A DNA stretch of 64,000 nucleotides from Sphingopyxis sp. (GCA_013823985.1 PNNB01000061.1:53919-117918), one strand, 5' to 3'. Counted from the stretch's first letter, positions 45,853-54,162 are shown. Numbers and translations are program-made. The notes: generated by a model from the sequence alone, not told the origin.

Positions 45853-46281
45853 TCAGTGTCGCGCGTAAATTTTCTGGCCTGTAGAACCGAAAGAATAGAC
45901 AATATAGGTTTGGGGCTTTTGCCCGGGCACTTCCATTCCGGGAGACCCTAGTGGCATACCGCCGACCGCGAGCCCGCTCACGCCCTTGGGCTTTGCCGCA
46001 AGAACACGCTTCACGTCGGCGATCGGGACATGCCCCTCAAAAGCCAAACCGTCGATGAACGCGGTGTGGCACGATTGAAGCGATGAAGTTATGCCAAGCC
46101 TCTTCTGAATTGCAGCACGGTTTGCATTATCGACAACCTTAACCGATCGGCCAAGCGCCGCTTTGACCTGAGCTGCCCATTTTAGACAGCAACCACAGCC
46201 GGGATCGCGGTGCATGACCATTTCGGAAGCGCCCAGCGCTGGCGTTGCAACAAGCGCCGCAAATAATAATAGCTTTCTCAT
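45853..46281 (-). CDS. DUF411-family periplasmic metal-binding protein
   Basis: A 142-residue secreted protein: signal 'LLLFAALVATPALGA', then 'MVMHRDPGCGCCLKWAAQVKA' with the CGCC metal site, 'QSCHTAFIDGLAFEGHVP', 'LAVGGMPLGSPGME' and 'YIVYSFGSTGQKIYARH'. DUF411 proteins (also named CopG in copper clusters) accompany copper and silver resistance operons; a role in periplasmic Cu handling follows from family context. All conserved Cys, His and Met are present. Confidence 0.9.
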   Translation of the reverse strand: MRKLLLFAALVATPALGASEMVMHRDPGCGCCLKWAAQVKAALGRSVKVVDNANRAAIQKRLGITSSLQSCHTAFIDGLAFEGHVPIADVKRVLAAKPKGVSGLAVGGMPLGSPGMEVPGQKPQTYIVYSFGSTGQKIYARH

Positions 46282-46306
46282 GAAAGACTCCTCTTCATGT
46301 TAGAAA

Positions 46307-46330
46307 CGGGAGGCCGTCGCCAGCCTCCCG
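46307..46330 (-). terminator. terminator hairpin between small Cys-rich gene and DUF411 gene
   Basis: Perfect 8-bp stem CGGGAGGC / GCCTCCCG with an 8-base loop; on the minus strand it follows the stop of the gene at 46341 and is followed by TTT, a short but plausible intrinsic terminator. Confidence 0.55.
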
Positions 46331-46340
46331 CCAGGGTTAC

Positions 46341-46544
46341 TTATGGGCGACCCATGCCGCCCATGTCGTGGCCTTTGTGATCACCACCAGGCTTTTCAGC
46401 CTTGTCCTTGCAGCAGGCCATTTTGCCTTGCTCGTCCTTCTTGCAGCAACAGCACTCTTTGTTCGGTGCGGGCGCCGGTTCGGCGGCAAAGGACGCTGTG
46501 GACATGCCGAGCGCAGCTGCGCCGATGAGATATTTGATTTTCAT
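46341..46544 (-). CDS. small Cys/His-rich secreted protein
   Basis: A 67-residue protein: signal 'YLIGAAALGMSTASFAA', then 'KECCCCKKDEQGKMACCKDK' and a His/Gly/Met tail ('GDHKGHDMGGMGRP'). Six Cys in 17 residues suggest metallothionein-like periplasmic binding of Cu(I) or Ag(I). No family recognised. It lies between two other small copper-associated genes on the same strand. Confidence 0.75.
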   Translation of the reverse strand: MKIKYLIGAAALGMSTASFAAEPAPAPNKECCCCKKDEQGKMACCKDKAEKPGGDHKGHDMGGMGRP

Positions 46545-46557
46545 GATCTAACTCCAG

Positions 46558-46899
46558 TTAAAGTGTTGATTTCTGGTCCTGCACTGGTGTGCGCGGCGGC
46601 GGAACCGGTGTCTCGGGAGAATAGCCTGCAGATCGGCTGGCAGTTACCATTAGATGCGGCATCTCGGCCCATTTTCCGGGTAAGGTCGGCAAAAGACAAG
46701 CCGTGACCGGAAACGTACAGGCGTGGCAGAGCTTTGCCGAAGCGGTGTGCTCGTGCTCGTGTCTGGGGAGTAGGTCCTTCGCCGTATCGTCACAGCCAAT
46801 GCGAGCAGATGATGTCGAAATTCCTGTCGCCTCTGCGCACAACGGGGCACTGCTCAGCACGCTGGCCATCACCAACAGGATCGCTCCCAAAAGCTTCAT
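46558..46899 (-). CDS. small secreted protein with CxxC motif (DUF2946-like)
   Basis: A 113-residue protein from ATG 46899. After a signal segment ('LLGAILLVMASVLSSAPLCA') it has scattered His ('PRHEHEHTASAKLCHACTFP') with a CxxC, and a Pro-rich tail. The CHACTFP segment is reminiscent of short metal-associated periplasmic proteins of the DUF2946 type; this is tentative. Its ATG overlaps the stop of the PepSY-like remnant upstream, indicating a former operon. Confidence 0.55.
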   Translation of the reverse strand: MKLLGAILLVMASVLSSAPLCAEATGISTSSARIGCDDTAKDLLPRHEHEHTASAKLCHACTFPVTACLLPTLPGKWAEMPHLMVTASRSAGYSPETPVPPPRTPVQDQKSTL

Positions 46900-47067
46900 A
46901 CGCCGCGGTCTCCTCTTCTGAAAAGCCAACCGATCACGAGCAGCGCCGTCCCTGCGATCCCAGCCAGCGGCCCGCCAATTTGAAAAACAAGCGGCCACCA
47001 TGTGTTAAAAGTCGCGTGATTCTTCGAGACCACGATGTGTAAACCCCAGACGAAATCATAGAGTCAC
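46896..47067 (-). pseudogene. remnant of a PepSY-type membrane protein
   Basis: Minus-strand coding traces read 'LYDFVWGL' (47041-47064), then after a one-base frameshift at 47040 'HIVVSKNHATFNTWWPLVFQ' and 'IGGPLAGIAGTALLVIGWLF' ending at a TGA (46896-46898) that overlaps the next ATG. An in-frame TGA also stands at 47065-47067. The joined 'YDFVWGLHI' plus a final transmembrane helix matches the C-terminus of PepSY-domain membrane proteins common in copper loci. The 5' part is missing; the 278 bases from 47068 to 47345 hold nothing else recognisable. Confidence 0.45.
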
Positions 47068-47345
47068 CATGTTTCTGTGCGCACGGCAGTAATTCCGCCC
47101 TCCTGGGCACCCATGAAGACGCTGGTTGGGTTCGACATCGGCAAACACCAGCCATTATAGATAGGGATCGCACCGAGATGGGCACGCATCCTGAAGAACA
47201 TCAGGTGAGGAACACAGTTGAGTGATTGGCAGGATTCACAGCGGGGCGCTCATAATGACCTATACATGAAACGGTTCCTCTTCGTGCAATCCCTTCCAAC
47301 CTGCAGCTAGCCGTCGGAACATCCGCCACAGATAGCTGGAATGCA

Positions 47346-48605
47346 TCAGAACCACACCCGCACGCCCATCACGAAATGCGGATCGGAGACTTGTCCACCA
47401 TTGGCTCTGGTGAACCGTGCCGATTCGCCAAATTGGCGGATCCATTCAAAACCGATATAGGGCGCAAACTCCTTCTTGATTTCATAGCGAAGACGCGCTC
47501 CTAGTTCGAGATTGGAGAGACCCGAGCCAACGCCAAGCTCGCGGATGGTCTGTGCCGACAGATTTGCCTCAAACCTCGGCTGAAATATGAGCTTCTGCGT
47601 GATGCGCTGGTCGTAATAGCCTTCGACGCGGCCCCGAACTTCGCCCTTGTTCGAAACAAAGGCTGCTGCCGTGATCTCAAACCAATAGGGTGCCAGGCCT
47701 TCGACGCCAATCACGGCATAGGTCCGCGACGGATCGGGTTTGACATCGTACCGGACACCGGCCTGCAAATTCCAGTAGGGCGATATCGCTCGGGAATAGA
47801 GCCCGAAAAGTTCCAGATCGTCGAGCGCACCGCCAAACTCTCCTTCACCCTCATATTTGAAAACGAAGCGGTTAATGTCACCGCCGAACCAGGCTTCGCC
47901 ATCCCAGCGATAGCTGTTCTTGTTTTCGTGGACGACAAACTCGGCCAAATCGAAAGAGAGATACCTGAAGGTCGAGCCCCCGCTTTCCTTCATCATCTCC
48001 TCGCGCGATTTCGCCATCTCCTCCCTTGGGAATATGCGATCAGCATACCAGTCAGAAGGAGGTGCCGGGGCCGGTGCATCGCCTGGCTCCAGATCCGTTC
48101 CACTCGCACCGCCTTGGGCTGGTGAAGACATTTTTGGCATCGCTCTGGGCGTACAATGTCCCATCTGGGCGTGTTCGGGCGGACAATCGGGATCGCGCGC
48201 AGGGGCCTCCATGGGTGAACCGGGTTTCGTCATGCCGGGCATGTCGTCATGCCCTGGTCGGGATGGCTCATTCGTCATTGGATCAACGGCAGATTGCGAT
48301 TGCGCGTCAGTCGGCGTGCAATGGCCCATTTTGGCGTGTTCCGCCGGGCAGTCGGACGCGCTACCTTGTCCCTCATCCGGCGCAGCCATATCCGGCATAT
48401 TGCCATGATCCATCTTCTCCACAGGATCGTCCGCCTGCTGCGCAGGGGGCTTTTGCAATGCAGGCTGTTTTGGCTTCGACGCCGGCTTTTTGGGCTTTGC
48501 CGCAGGCATCGAGGAATGATCCATGCCCTGCATCGATTGCGCCTGGAGCGGCGCAGTGAAGGCCATTGCTGCCGTTGTGGCCAACAAGATTCGGGTCAAG
48601 CTCAT
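47346..48605 (-). CDS. copB: CopB-type outer-membrane copper resistance protein (copy 2, long Met/Cys-rich head)
   Basis: A 419-residue protein. Signal 'ILLATTAAMAFTAPLQAQ' is followed by a long low-complexity head (24-185) rich in Met, His, Pro and Lys, containing two copies of a 14-residue Cys motif, DCPAEHAKMGHCTP at 85-98 and DCPPEHAQMGHCTP at 140-153. The CopB beta-barrel domain fills 200-419 ('WDGEAWFGGDINRFVFKYEG', 'GVEGLAPYWFEITAAAFVSN', 'LGARLRYEIKKEFAPYIGFE', final 'FVMGVRVWF'). The same Cys motif occurs once in the adjacent CopA. It overlaps copA by four bases. Confidence 0.92.
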   Translation of the reverse strand: MSLTRILLATTAAMAFTAPLQAQSMQGMDHSSMPAAKPKKPASKPKQPALQKPPAQQADDPVEKMDHGNMPDMAAPDEGQGSASDCPAEHAKMGHCTPTDAQSQSAVDPMTNEPSRPGHDDMPGMTKPGSPMEAPARDPDCPPEHAQMGHCTPRAMPKMSSPAQGGASGTDLEPGDAPAPAPPSDWYADRIFPREEMAKSREEMMKESGGSTFRYLSFDLAEFVVHENKNSYRWDGEAWFGGDINRFVFKYEGEGEFGGALDDLELFGLYSRAISPYWNLQAGVRYDVKPDPSRTYAVIGVEGLAPYWFEITAAAFVSNKGEVRGRVEGYYDQRITQKLIFQPRFEANLSAQTIRELGVGSGLSNLELGARLRYEIKKEFAPYIGFEWIRQFGESARFTRANGGQVSDPHFVMGVRVWF

Positions 48606-50476
48606 GCGGCCTCTCCCCGCGGACGGACGCTCACAACGCGCATCATTCCCGCATGCATATGATAGAGCAGATGGCAGTGGAACGCCCAGTCGCCGAGGGC
48701 ATCGGCGGTAAAGTCGAAGCTTGCCTTGCCGCCGGGCTGAACGAGCACAGTATGCTTTCTAGGTGCGTGATCACCCTTGCCCGTGACCAGTTCAAAGAAA
48801 TGGCCGTGCAGGTGGATGGGGTGGCTCATCATAGAGTCGTTGATGAGATTGATGCGAACCCGCTCGCCTTCGAGAAAGGGAATGGGTTCGTGATAGTCCG
48901 ACATCTTGATGCCGTCGAACGACCACATGAAGCGCTCCATATTGCCGGTCAGGTGAATGTCGAGCGAACGCTCGGGAGCACGTACATCGGGGTTTTTGTC
49001 GAGCGCGACGAGGTCATGATAGGTGAGCACCTTGTGACCTACATTTTCGAGGCCCTGCCCCGGCTCGCCCATACGATCCACCGGCATGGGCGAAATCGTC
49101 TGCACGCTTGGATCACGCTTCACCTGCGGCGCAACGCTGAAATCGCGCATGCTATGATTCATGCCTGCGGCACCGTGACCCATCGCGCTATGATCGACCG
49201 ACGCCGCAGCTGCATCACCTGGCGTGCAATGGCCCATCTTGGCATGCTCGGGCGGACAATCCGGCGTGGCTACAGCAGCGGTGGACGAAGAATCCATTCC
49301 CTCCATCGCACTGCCCCCCGACATGTCCATGTCCCCCATGCCCATGTCTTTCATCGTCGCCAGCGGCCTTTCCCGCAACGCGGGCACTTCGGCTGCCATT
49401 CCGGCACGCGGCGCGAGCGTTGCGCGCCCCATTCCCGAACGGTCATTTGCTTCAGCCACCAGCGTATAAGCGCGGTCGTCTGTTGGCGTGACAATCACGT
49501 CATAAGTTTCGGCAACGCCGATCTGAAACTCATCGACCGCAACGGGACGGACGTTCAATCCATCCGCCTGCACGATGGTCAAACGCAACCCGGGGATACG
49601 AACGTTAAAAATTGTCATCGCTGACGCGTTGATGATGCGAAGGCGCACCCGCTCGCCGGGCTCGAAAAGCGCAGTCCAATTGTCTCTCGGGCCATAGCCG
49701 TTCACAAGGAAATTATAGGTCGACCCGTTGACATCGGCGACATCGGTGGGGTCCATGCGCATCGCGCCCCATTCCAGCCGATCCTTGAGCGGCTGGTCCT
49801 TACCGGCGAGCAATCCGCTCAATGTCTGCCGCTGCATGTTGAAATGACCAGGATTCACTTTCAATTTGCGAAAGATGGCCTCCGGCGAGAGCTCACTGTG
49901 ATCGGAGAGCACAACAACATGCTCACGGTCATAGCCCACTGGATCCGGTCCCTTCGGATCAATAACGATCGGGCCATAATGACCCAGCTGCTCCTGAAGC
50001 CCTGAATGACTGTGATACCAATATGTGCCTGACTGAAGCACCGGAAATTCGTAAACGAAGGTCGAGCGCGGCTTTATGCCGGGAAAGCTCACGCCCGGCA
50101 CCCCGTCCATCTGAAAAGGCAAGATCAGGCCATGCCAATGTATTGACGAATCTTCGTCCAGATCATTGGTGACCGAAAGGCGGACATTCTGCCCTTCCCG
50201 AAGCCTGATCAATGGCGCTGGAACTGTCCCGTTAATCCCAATAGCCCGACTGACTTTGCCATCGACCCGCATCGTCTGGCGCGCGATGCGCAAGCTGATA
50301 TCGGTGCCCGAGACGGTCGGAAGGGGGGCAACTATGCCGGACGATACCGGCTGAGCCCAAGCGGGCATCCAACCAGCCATCGCCAGGGCAGCGCCGCTTC
50401 CGACTGTTCCGCTCACAAAATGTCGTCGATTGATATGCATATCGGATCCATGAACAAGTGACTTACCTAACTTCAT
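48602..50476 (-). CDS. copA: CopA-type periplasmic multicopper oxidase (copy 2)
   Basis: A 624-residue oxidase with a Tat signal ('INRRHFVSGTVGSGAALAMA'). The ATG at 50440, just before that signal, is as likely a start as 50476; neither has a strong ribosome site. Copper ligands: 'SIHWHG' (111-116), 'YWYHSHS' (152-158), 'HPIHLHGHFF' and 'HCHLLYHMHAGM' at the C-terminus. A Met-rich segment ('MKDMGMGDMDMSGGSAMEGM', 375-394) is followed by the Cys motif DCPPEHAKMGHCTP (406-419), shared with CopB. It oxidises periplasmic Cu(I). It is the first gene of a copAB pair downstream of the CnrYXH-like regulators on the same strand. Confidence 0.93.
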   Translation of the reverse strand: MKLGKSLVHGSDMHINRRHFVSGTVGSGAALAMAGWMPAWAQPVSSGIVAPLPTVSGTDISLRIARQTMRVDGKVSRAIGINGTVPAPLIRLREGQNVRLSVTNDLDEDSSIHWHGLILPFQMDGVPGVSFPGIKPRSTFVYEFPVLQSGTYWYHSHSGLQEQLGHYGPIVIDPKGPDPVGYDREHVVVLSDHSELSPEAIFRKLKVNPGHFNMQRQTLSGLLAGKDQPLKDRLEWGAMRMDPTDVADVNGSTYNFLVNGYGPRDNWTALFEPGERVRLRIINASAMTIFNVRIPGLRLTIVQADGLNVRPVAVDEFQIGVAETYDVIVTPTDDRAYTLVAEANDRSGMGRATLAPRAGMAAEVPALRERPLATMKDMGMGDMDMSGGSAMEGMDSSSTAAVATPDCPPEHAKMGHCTPGDAAAASVDHSAMGHGAAGMNHSMRDFSVAPQVKRDPSVQTISPMPVDRMGEPGQGLENVGHKVLTYHDLVALDKNPDVRAPERSLDIHLTGNMERFMWSFDGIKMSDYHEPIPFLEGERVRINLINDSMMSHPIHLHGHFFELVTGKGDHAPRKHTVLVQPGGKASFDFTADALGDWAFHCHLLYHMHAGMMRVVSVRPRGEAA

Positions 50477-50622
50477 ACGCAGCCGGGCAGGACACCCCTT
50501 GCCTCGATTTCATCTTTTTGTCGCATTGGATGAAAAAGCTGATTCTCGCCCACACAGCGCTGGAATAGCCATATTGTCGGCGAACATGGAGCCACTCGCA
50601 CCATATATACACGCCCCGCAGA

Positions 50623-50639
50623 GCGACGTACTCCGTCGC
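50623..50639. terminator. short hairpin between sigma-factor gene and copA
   Basis: Six-bp perfect stem GCGACG / CGTCGC with a five-base loop, about 60 bases after the sigma-factor stop on the minus strand. No T-run; a weak terminator or a structured copA leader. The remaining bases up to copA contain no gene. Confidence 0.35.
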
Positions 50640-50698
50640 CTGACTTTTATCTGGAGGGTAGGAAGATCGCAGATCAGCCACATTGGCGACTTTGCGAG

Positions 50699-51271
50699 CT
50701 AAGCTTCAGTCTCGTCCAGCACCTTTTTGAGCCGAGCGCGAGCACGATATAGTCGTGTTTCGACCGTCTTTTCGCTGACCCCCAATATGGCCGCGGTTTC
50801 GGCCTGGCTGAGTTCTTCTATCGTGCGCAGCGTAAGGACTTCGCGAAGCGATATGGGCATGTCCAACATTGCCTTTTGCACGAGCTTGAGCTCTGCTCTG
50901 CTCTCTGCTTCGCGTGCTGGCCCTGGCGCATCGCTTTCCAATATGTCATCGGTTTCGATCGGCTTCGCCAGCCAGAAGAAGGACCGCACAGCACGCCTAC
51001 GCGACCAGTCGCGACATTTGTTGAGAGCAATACGCGAAATCCAGACCCGGAACGGGCGAGCGGGATCATAGCGATTGATCGCCGAAAAAGCCGACACAAA
51101 ACTCTCCTGGACGAGATCAAGTGCTTCGTCGCTGTCGCCTACATTGTTCCGGATCAGGCGGAAAACCGCACTCTTGTGACGCCCCACCAGTTCCTTGAAT
51201 GCCTGTTGCTGACCCGCAACCGCTAGGCTCGCAAGTTCCCGGTCATCACATCGCGACAGGTCCAGCGTCAC
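50699..51271 (-). CDS. ECF RNA polymerase sigma factor (CnrH-like)
   Basis: A 190-residue sigma-70 family protein with regions 2 ('FKELVGRHKSAVFRLIRNNV', 'EALDLVQESFVSAFSAINRY', 'PFRVWISRIALNKCRDWSRR') and 4 ('MPISLREVLTLRTIEELSQA', then 'ETAAILGVSEKTVETRLYRA'). No extra domains. Gene order on this strand (small membrane protein, periplasmic metal sensor, ECF sigma) is that of cnrYXH of Cupriavidus, where metal binding by CnrX frees CnrH. It overlaps the sensor gene by four bases. A target promoter in the adjacent copAB operon is likely but not demonstrable by eye. Confidence 0.9.
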   Translation of the reverse strand: MTLDLSRCDDRELASLAVAGQQQAFKELVGRHKSAVFRLIRNNVGDSDEALDLVQESFVSAFSAINRYDPARPFRVWISRIALNKCRDWSRRRAVRSFFWLAKPIETDDILESDAPGPAREAESRAELKLVQKAMLDMPISLREVLTLRTIEELSQAETAAILGVSEKTVETRLYRARARLKKVLDETEA

Positions 51272-51705
51272 CGCGCATCGGCGGTCAGGGCTTTGACCAC
51301 AGTTCTGTCGAACATTTTTGCCTGCTCGGGATTAAGGATTGCACGCATGGCGAACAGATGTTCCAGCGTCTCTTTTTGAAGTTCGCCCATCATGATGTGG
51401 CTGTTATCAATAGCTGCCGTTACCTTCGGCCCATATCCATGTTCTTCTTCGATCGCCTCTGCGAGGCGCGCATTAGCCGCGCGCATTTCAAGTTCAAGTG
51501 CCTTGCGGCGGACTGCAAACCGCGCCTCTTCCTTATCTAATTTTTCCTGTTGTTGGCTGGTCAGCTTCAGGTCGTCGTGGAGTAAAGCATGGAGCTCGGT
51601 TTCGCTCGCACGGGGACGATCCGCTATAGCCCGTCCGACAAAAACACCGCAGGCGGCCGAAACAAATGCCACAACCGCCAAAAGCAATAATTGCCGCGAA
51701 CGCAT
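51268..51705 (-). CDS. membrane-anchored periplasmic metal sensor (CnrX-like)
   Basis: A 145-residue protein from ATG 51705. An N-terminal transmembrane anchor ('QLLLLAVVAFVSAACGVFVG') precedes an all-helical periplasmic domain with 'TELHALLHDDLKLTSQQQEK' then 'LDKEEARFAVRRKALELEMR', and 'AAIDNSHIMMGELQKETLEH' then 'LFAMRAILNPEQAKMF'. The His/Glu/Met distribution matches CnrX/CzcE-type heavy-metal sensors of the Spy/CpxP-like fold. It should hold the anti-sigma protein at rest and release the sigma factor on metal binding. Confidence 0.85.
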   Translation of the reverse strand: MRSRQLLLLAVVAFVSAACGVFVGRAIADRPRASETELHALLHDDLKLTSQQQEKLDKEEARFAVRRKALELEMRAANARLAEAIEEEHGYGPKVTAAIDNSHIMMGELQKETLEHLFAMRAILNPEQAKMFDRTVVKALTADAR

Positions 51706-51706
51706 G

Positions 51707-51988
51707 TCAGCGTGCGTCCAACAACGAAGACGGCGACAACATTGCGGTCGGAGCAAATGGCGACAGAGGCTGCGCTGCAACCGCGGGCTCGCCCATCGCG
51801 ATCCCGGCAAAGGCACCTCCGCCAAGCGAAACACACGCCGCCAAGGCCATGAACTTTCGCGATTCCCGCGCTTCGCGTTGCCGTATCCCGAGCGTCATCA
51901 GCACCCGGTCGTCCAGTCCGTCGAGCAGGCCCGCCGACGGATTACGCTTCAGCTGCATTAAAAGGTTGTCCATAGCGTCCTCATCCAA
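51707..51988 (-). CDS. small membrane anti-sigma-like protein (CnrY position)
   Basis: A 93-residue protein. GGAGG lies seven bases before TTG 51988, which is therefore the preferred start; ATG 51973 is an alternative. A short cytoplasmic head ('QLKRNPSAGLLDGLDDRVLM' then 'TLGIRQREARESRK') is followed by one transmembrane helix ('FMALAACVSLGGGAFAGIAM') and a periplasmic tail. Size, topology and order match CnrY/NccY anti-sigma factors, although direct sequence similarity is weak to the eye. It is one base upstream of the sensor gene and divergent from copC. Confidence 0.65.
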   Translation of the reverse strand: MDEDAMDNLLMQLKRNPSAGLLDGLDDRVLMTLGIRQREARESRKFMALAACVSLGGGAFAGIAMGEPAVAAQPLSPFAPTAMLSPSSLLDAR

Positions 51989-52102
51989 TTTGCTTCCTCC
52001 ACATATACGCGCTTGGCAAAGAAATCCCTCACAACTTCATTTTGAGGGGTGAAACGCGTGAATGCGTATCTACCATCAGACGCAATTTTTTGGAGACTGC
52101 TC

Positions 52103-52492
52103 ATGCGTAAATTCATCGTTCCTCTTGCCCTTGCTGCCATTACCACGATCATGACGCCAAGCGTGGCGCTCGCTCACGCCAAGCTGTTGTCATCAACGCC
52201 CGCGGCCAATGCTACCGTCTCAAAGGACAAGGCAAAATCCATTACTCTCGTGTTTAACGAGAAACTGATGGCATCAACAGTGAAAGCTGAGCTCGTCATG
52301 ACAGCTATGCCAGGAATGAAAGATCACCCCCCGATGAAAGTCGCCTTTTCGTCGATGATGGGCAAAGACGGCAAATCGATGATGCTTATGCCAAAAAAGG
52401 CGCTCGTGCCAGGAACCTATAAGGTTGCATGGTCAGCCGCTGGGGCAGACACGCACCGGATGGGCAGCGAATTCAGCTTCACGGTCAAATAG
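52103..52492 (+). CDS. copC: CopC-type periplasmic copper-binding protein
   Basis: A 129-residue protein from ATG 52103, after TTGGAGA. The signal 'PLALAAITTIMTPSVALAHA' leaves a mature N-terminus beginning with the copper-ligand His in 'HAKLLSSTPAANATV'. 'KSITLVFNEKLMASTVKAEL', a Met-rich loop ('AMPGMKDHPPMKVAFSSMMG') and the closing 'TYKVAWSAAGADTHRMGSEF' with DxH follow the CopC fold. Both the N-terminal His and the DTH motif of the Cu(II) site are present. It precedes copD by three bases. Confidence 0.93.
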   Translation: MRKFIVPLALAAITTIMTPSVALAHAKLLSSTPAANATVSKDKAKSITLVFNEKLMASTVKAELVMTAMPGMKDHPPMKVAFSSMMGKDGKSMMLMPKKALVPGTYKVAWSAAGADTHRMGSEFSFTVK

Positions 52493-52495
52493 GAC

Positions 52496-53440
52496 GTGGA
52501 CACCGATTGGGGGATGATCGCGATCAGGCTCGGATTATATCTGAGCCTGATGCTGCTGGTGGGGTTGGCCGCATTTCCGCTTTACGCCCTTCGCAAGGAC
52601 GAACGATCCGGAGAAGCTTTATTTGCGACACGGAAAACGCTCGTTTTCTGGTCGGGTGCAGCGATCATATTGTCGCTTCTTGGCTTCCTCGCGCTTGTTG
52701 CCCAGATGATGGGTAGTTCGATCACCGACGTCGATTGGCAAACAAGCTGGTCGATCATTGCCGAGACGCCGATCGGCGCTGCCTGGGTCGTCCGCATGGT
52801 CGCGCTTGGCGCATGTTTGCTCGCCGCGATCCTGATAAAGCGCGCAGAGGAAAGTCGGTTGTGGGTCGTCCTTGGAACAGGTGCAGTGGCACTCGCAACT
52901 TTGGTATGGACCGGTCATGCTGGAGCGAGCGAGGGCTTAGCCGGCGGCATCCACAAGGCGAGCGACATGTTGCATATGATTGCGGCGGCCGTCTGGCTCG
53001 GCGGCATTGCGGCCTTTCTCTTTATGTTGCGGATTCCAGATGATGGTCTTTGGGGCGACCGCTTGGCGGTTTCGCACCGGGCCCTGGACAGTTTTGCCCG
53101 AACCGGTACGATTTGTGTGGCAGTGATTATCGTCACGGGCCTGATCAACAGCCAGATCCTGGTCGGGATCTCCAACATAACGGCCCTGTTCGACAGCCTC
53201 TATGGCTGGCTGCTGATTGTGAAGCTGCTGCTGGTTGGAATGATGTTGCTTCTGGCGGCGCATAACCGATGGCGGCTGACGCCTGATCTCGCCCTGGCAC
53301 TCGCCGAAGGCGATCCAGCGAAGGCCGTATCCGCCCTGCGAGCAAGCATCTTGATTGAAGCAACGGCGGGCTTTGCTATTCTGGCTGCAGTAGCATGGCT
53401 TGGCACCCTCGAGCCGACGGCCAGTGCAGCAATGTCGTGA
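52496..53440 (+). CDS. copD: CopD-family inner-membrane copper protein
   Basis: A 314-residue membrane protein with about eight hydrophobic helices, beginning at GTG 52496. Family features are 'AIRLGLYLSLMLLVGLAAFP', 'AAWVVRMVALGACLL', 'LVWTGHAGASEG' and 'IHKASDMLHMIAAAVWLGGI' with conserved His, and a final 'VKLLLVGMMLLLAAHNRWRL'. With CopC it is proposed to move copper across the inner membrane. Its stop overlaps the GTG start of the AraC regulator. Confidence 0.92.
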   Translation: MDTDWGMIAIRLGLYLSLMLLVGLAAFPLYALRKDERSGEALFATRKTLVFWSGAAIILSLLGFLALVAQMMGSSITDVDWQTSWSIIAETPIGAAWVVRMVALGACLLAAILIKRAEESRLWVVLGTGAVALATLVWTGHAGASEGLAGGIHKASDMLHMIAAAVWLGGIAAFLFMLRIPDDGLWGDRLAVSHRALDSFARTGTICVAVIIVTGLINSQILVGISNITALFDSLYGWLLIVKLLLVGMMLLLAAHNRWRLTPDLALALAEGDPAKAVSALRASILIEATAGFAILAAVAWLGTLEPTASAAMS

Positions 53441-54162
53441 ACGGCAAAGGCGCACCATGGTCAGGGGCAATGACCCTTGGCATGGGCTGGGCTTGGCTCG
53501 ACGCAAGGATCGGCGACAACCGCGCACACCACCATGTCGCCCACCAGATCAGCCTTGCACGGGATCATGAGTGCGAAATCGGTGGGCCAAGCCCGTTACG
53601 GCTGAGCCAAGGCGAAGCGGTACTTATTCCGGCTGGAACAATACATTGTCTGGCGCCAGTCGGGACCGCGGTCCGGACAATCTATGTGGATCCGATGTTC
53701 CGCGGAACAAACAGCCTGACCGCTCAGACTGCCTGCACTCGGCTCAGCTGTGACGATGCTTCAGCACTGCTGGCGATACAGGATGGCAAGCAAGCCCGGC
53801 AGTGGATCGCCGACTTTCTCGGTTTGATCGGCTCGCGGAAAATCGACAAGAGACTGCGCGCCGGTCTTGCTGAAAGCGAACCTGGAACCAGCCCGACCGC
53901 GCTTGCTGGGTTGATTGGATTGTCTCCGGCACGACTGCGCGAGATTGCAATTCGTGACTTCGGCGTGCCTCCTTCAAAATTGCTGCAATGGCTGCAACTG
54001 CAGCGTGCGATCAATGCGCTTCGTCAATCGCGCAATCTGGCAGATGCGGCCGCTGCAGGTGGCTTTTCCGATCAGGCACATTTTACGCGTCGGCTTGTCG
54101 AATGGTTCGGGGTCACACCCGCATCGGGGCTTAACGGGCTTGATATTTCCGTAAGCGACTGA
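53437..54162 (+). CDS. AraC-family regulator with cupin sensor domain
   Basis: A 242-residue protein from GTG 53437 (GTGA overlap with copD; a frame extension to 53395 lies inside copD). An N-terminal cupin domain ('HHHVAHQISLARDHECEIGG', 'LSQGEAVLIPAGTIHCLAPV') could bind a ligand or metal through its His cluster. The C-terminal double helix-turn-helix is 'GLSPARLREIAIRDFGVPPS' and 'NLADAAAAGGFSDQAHFTRR' then 'LVEWFGVTPASGL'. Position suggests control of copCD and the lipid-modifying genes that follow. Confidence 0.85.
   Translation: MNGKGAPWSGAMTLGMGWAWLDARIGDNRAHHHVAHQISLARDHECEIGGPSPLRLSQGEAVLIPAGTIHCLAPVGTAVRTIYVDPMFRGTNSLTAQTACTRLSCDDASALLAIQDGKQARQWIADFLGLIGSRKIDKRLRAGLAESEPGTSPTALAGLIGLSPARLREIAIRDFGVPPSKLLQWLQLQRAINALRQSRNLADAAAAGGFSDQAHFTRRLVEWFGVTPASGLNGLDISVSD

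Noticed and set aside
47112..47160. Short plus-strand frame resembling the start of an IS110-type transposase ('MKTLVGFDIGKHQ')
   Set aside because: It closes after 15 codons and no further transposase motifs or terminal repeats follow; similarity is too short to claim a mobile element.
50600..52020. GTGTATATATGG-like and GCGTATATGTGG-like strings upstream of copA copy 2 and the anti-sigma-like gene as a shared ECF -10
   Set aside because: The similarity is short and AT-biased and no matching -35 could be aligned in both, so no promoter is claimed.
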